Source: Ruegeria sp. TM1040
GTDB taxonomy: Bacteria; Pseudomonadota; Alphaproteobacteria; Rhodobacterales; Rhodobacteraceae
Direction of reading: 5' to 3'
Assembly: GCF_000014065.1 (NCBI RefSeq)
Contig: NC_008044.1
Coordinates: 395,501 to 459,500, forward strand
Length of the DNA stretch: 64,000 bases
The position numbers were made by a program, and so were the translations under genes. The notes under the pieces are model-generated. The model saw only the letters and a list, made by a program, of their open reading frames with translations, made no database searches and was not told the DNA's origin. The first letter of the stretch is position 1. Every line of letters begins with the position of its first letter. Below are positions 63,211-64,000 of the stretch, in pieces.

Positions 63211-63474
63211 ATGTCCAAGACGTCAGGACTCTTAGCGACACTCTTTGCGGCGAGCGTGCTTGTGGCGGGGTGCAGCGACAATCAAGACATCAACGCTGTG
63301 AGTGGCGCTCTCGCGGGTGCGGCTGTAGGCAACCAGGTTGGCTCTGGCAGCGGCAAGGTAGCCGCCACGCTGATCGGTGGTGCGGTCGGCGCGCAGATCG
63401 GTGCCAATGCGCCGCGTCAATGTACCTATCGCAACAGCGCCGGGCAGACCTACAAGGCCGCGTGCCCGTCGTAA
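63211..63474 (+). CDS. Glycine-zipper lipoprotein (17-kDa antigen-like)
   Basis: An 87-residue lipoprotein. The lipobox LVAGC gives a lipidated Cys21. Glycine-zipper repeats over about 30-66 (GALAGAAVGNQVGSG, LIGGAVGAQIGAN) form two helices that may insert in the outer membrane. The C-terminus has a Cys pair. AGAGAGG-type ribosome site upstream. Related proteins (SlyB, 17-kDa antigen) affect envelope integrity. Confidence 0.83.
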   Translation: MSKTSGLLATLFAASVLVAGCSDNQDINAVSGALAGAAVGNQVGSGSGKVAATLIGGAVGAQIGANAPRQCTYRNSAGQTYKAACPS

Positions 63475-63554
63475 CCTTTGTGCGCAACATGCAGTCTGCC
63501 CGCAGCTGCTCTGGCGCAGAGAGTGTCGCGCAAACAAAGGCTTCGTGCAAAGAA

Positions 63555-63584
63555 GAGGGCCGCCCAATCAAACGGGCGGCCCTC
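63555..63584 (-). terminator. Terminator of trpS, probably bidirectional
   Basis: An 11-bp perfect stem GAGGGCCGCCC...GGGCGGCCCTC with an 8-base loop, 34 bases past the trpS stop. TTCTTTG follows on the leftward strand. It may also end the lipoprotein message. Confidence 0.78.
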
Positions 63585-63618
63585 GGCAGTTCTGGTCATC
63601 GCAGTTGATGTGCTGCGA

Positions 63619-64000
63619 TCAAATCTCGACCGGGGCGACCATGCCCACAATGTCGTAGGTCTTACGCAGGATCGGTGCAGTGATTGCGCGCGCACGCTCT
63701 GATCCCCGTGCGAGGATCTTGTCGATCTCGTCCTGGTTTTCCATCAGACGGGCCATCTCGGTGGTGATCGGCGCCATACGCTCGACCGCGAGATCGGCCA
63801 GCATCGGCTTGAATTCCGAGAACTGTTTGCCACCCACATCTGCAAGAACCTGATCCACCGTCTGATCGGCCATCGCCGCGTAGATGTTCACAAGGTTGCG
63901 TGCCTCGGGGCGCTCTTCAAGCCCTTTGGCCTCGGAGGGCAGGGCCTCGGGATCGGTCTTGGCCTTGCGGATTTTCTTGGCGATGGTGTCCGCATCATCG
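63619..64000 (-). CDS. trpS: Tryptophanyl-tRNA synthetase (partial, N-terminus outside window)
   Basis: The C-terminal 126 residues of TrpRS, which charges tRNA-Trp. The visible part starts inside the ADTIAKKIRKAKTDPE segment that follows the KMSKS loop and includes LVNIYAAM and EFKPMLADLAVERMAPI. The catalytic Rossmann domain lies to the right of the window. The ATG within this stretch is internal. The terminator at 63555-63584 follows. Confidence 0.93.
   Translation of the reverse strand, partial: DDADTIAKKIRKAKTDPEALPSEAKGLEERPEARNLVNIYAAMADQTVDQVLADVGGKQFSEFKPMLADLAVERMAPITTEMARLMENQDEIDKILARGSERARAITAPILRKTYDIVGMVAPVEI

Overview
The window looks like a chromosomal segment from a marine alphaproteobacterium of the Rhodobacterales (Roseobacter group; Ruegeria/Phaeobacter-like). 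The evidence is the high G+C content, an smo/mtlK polyol operon arranged as in Rhodobacter, an RpoE/ChrR pair next to a cyclopropane/furan-fatty-acid-type operon, a DUF3305/DUF3306/TorD/Tat-peptide formate dehydrogenase operon, and the paa genes. I saw no insertion sequence, prophage, CRISPR array or rRNA. The genes are tightly packed, many with 4-base stop/start overlaps.

Layout. 1-1137: the end of a urease cluster (ureA partial, ureD). 1497-5552: a class III CoA-transferase, an XRE-type regulator and a CocE/NonD hydrolase. 5618-6166: an exported protein of unknown function. 6290-20794: a formate dehydrogenase (FDH) locus in two divergent arms. The leftward arm holds a polyferredoxin, Mrp ATPase, a biotin/lipoate-ligase-like protein and a DUF6505 protein. 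The rightward arm holds DUF3305, DUF3306, TorD chaperone, a small Tat peptide, FdhA, FdhB, FdhC, a WD40-cytochrome c fusion, a 41-residue membrane peptide and an NtrC-like response regulator without a GAFTGA loop. A convergent histidine kinase follows (20825-22801).

22901-29921 is an eight-gene leftward operon (FAD oxidoreductase, DUF1365, CFA-like methyltransferase, chalcone-isomerase-like, MFS, DUF3833, two SDRs). It is headed by an RpoE-like promoter and lies divergent to rpoE-chrR (30168-31357), so it is probably part of a singlet-oxygen response. 31511-32515 is gap. 32854-39339 holds genes that fit glucosylglycerate turnover (GH13_18 phosphorylase, GT81 synthase, HAD phosphatase) plus a BCCT osmolyte carrier and an orphan YjhX-type toxin. 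39516-42377: an FAH-family hydrolase, a PhoD-like phosphatase and an unknown exported protein.

42408-49958 is a complete sorbitol/mannitol operon (LacI regulator, smoE, F, G, K, smoS, mtlK) with two matching palindromic operators. 50157-52460: a chemoreceptor. 53212-56426: a dimethylglycine-dehydrogenase-like enzyme divergent from a BetI-like repressor. A tRNA-Met follows at 56500. 56691-63006: phenylacetate catabolism (paaX-like, paaZ, paaG, paaI, paaK, paaR) with a PaaR-type operator between paaZ and paaG. The window ends with a glycine-zipper lipoprotein and the 3' part of trpS.

The least ordinary parts are the FDH locus accessory genes, the three helically phased TTACC-N4-GGTAA sites near 53.1 kb, the hairpin-plus-tail repeat at 31.4 and 35.0 kb, and the orphan YjhX gene.
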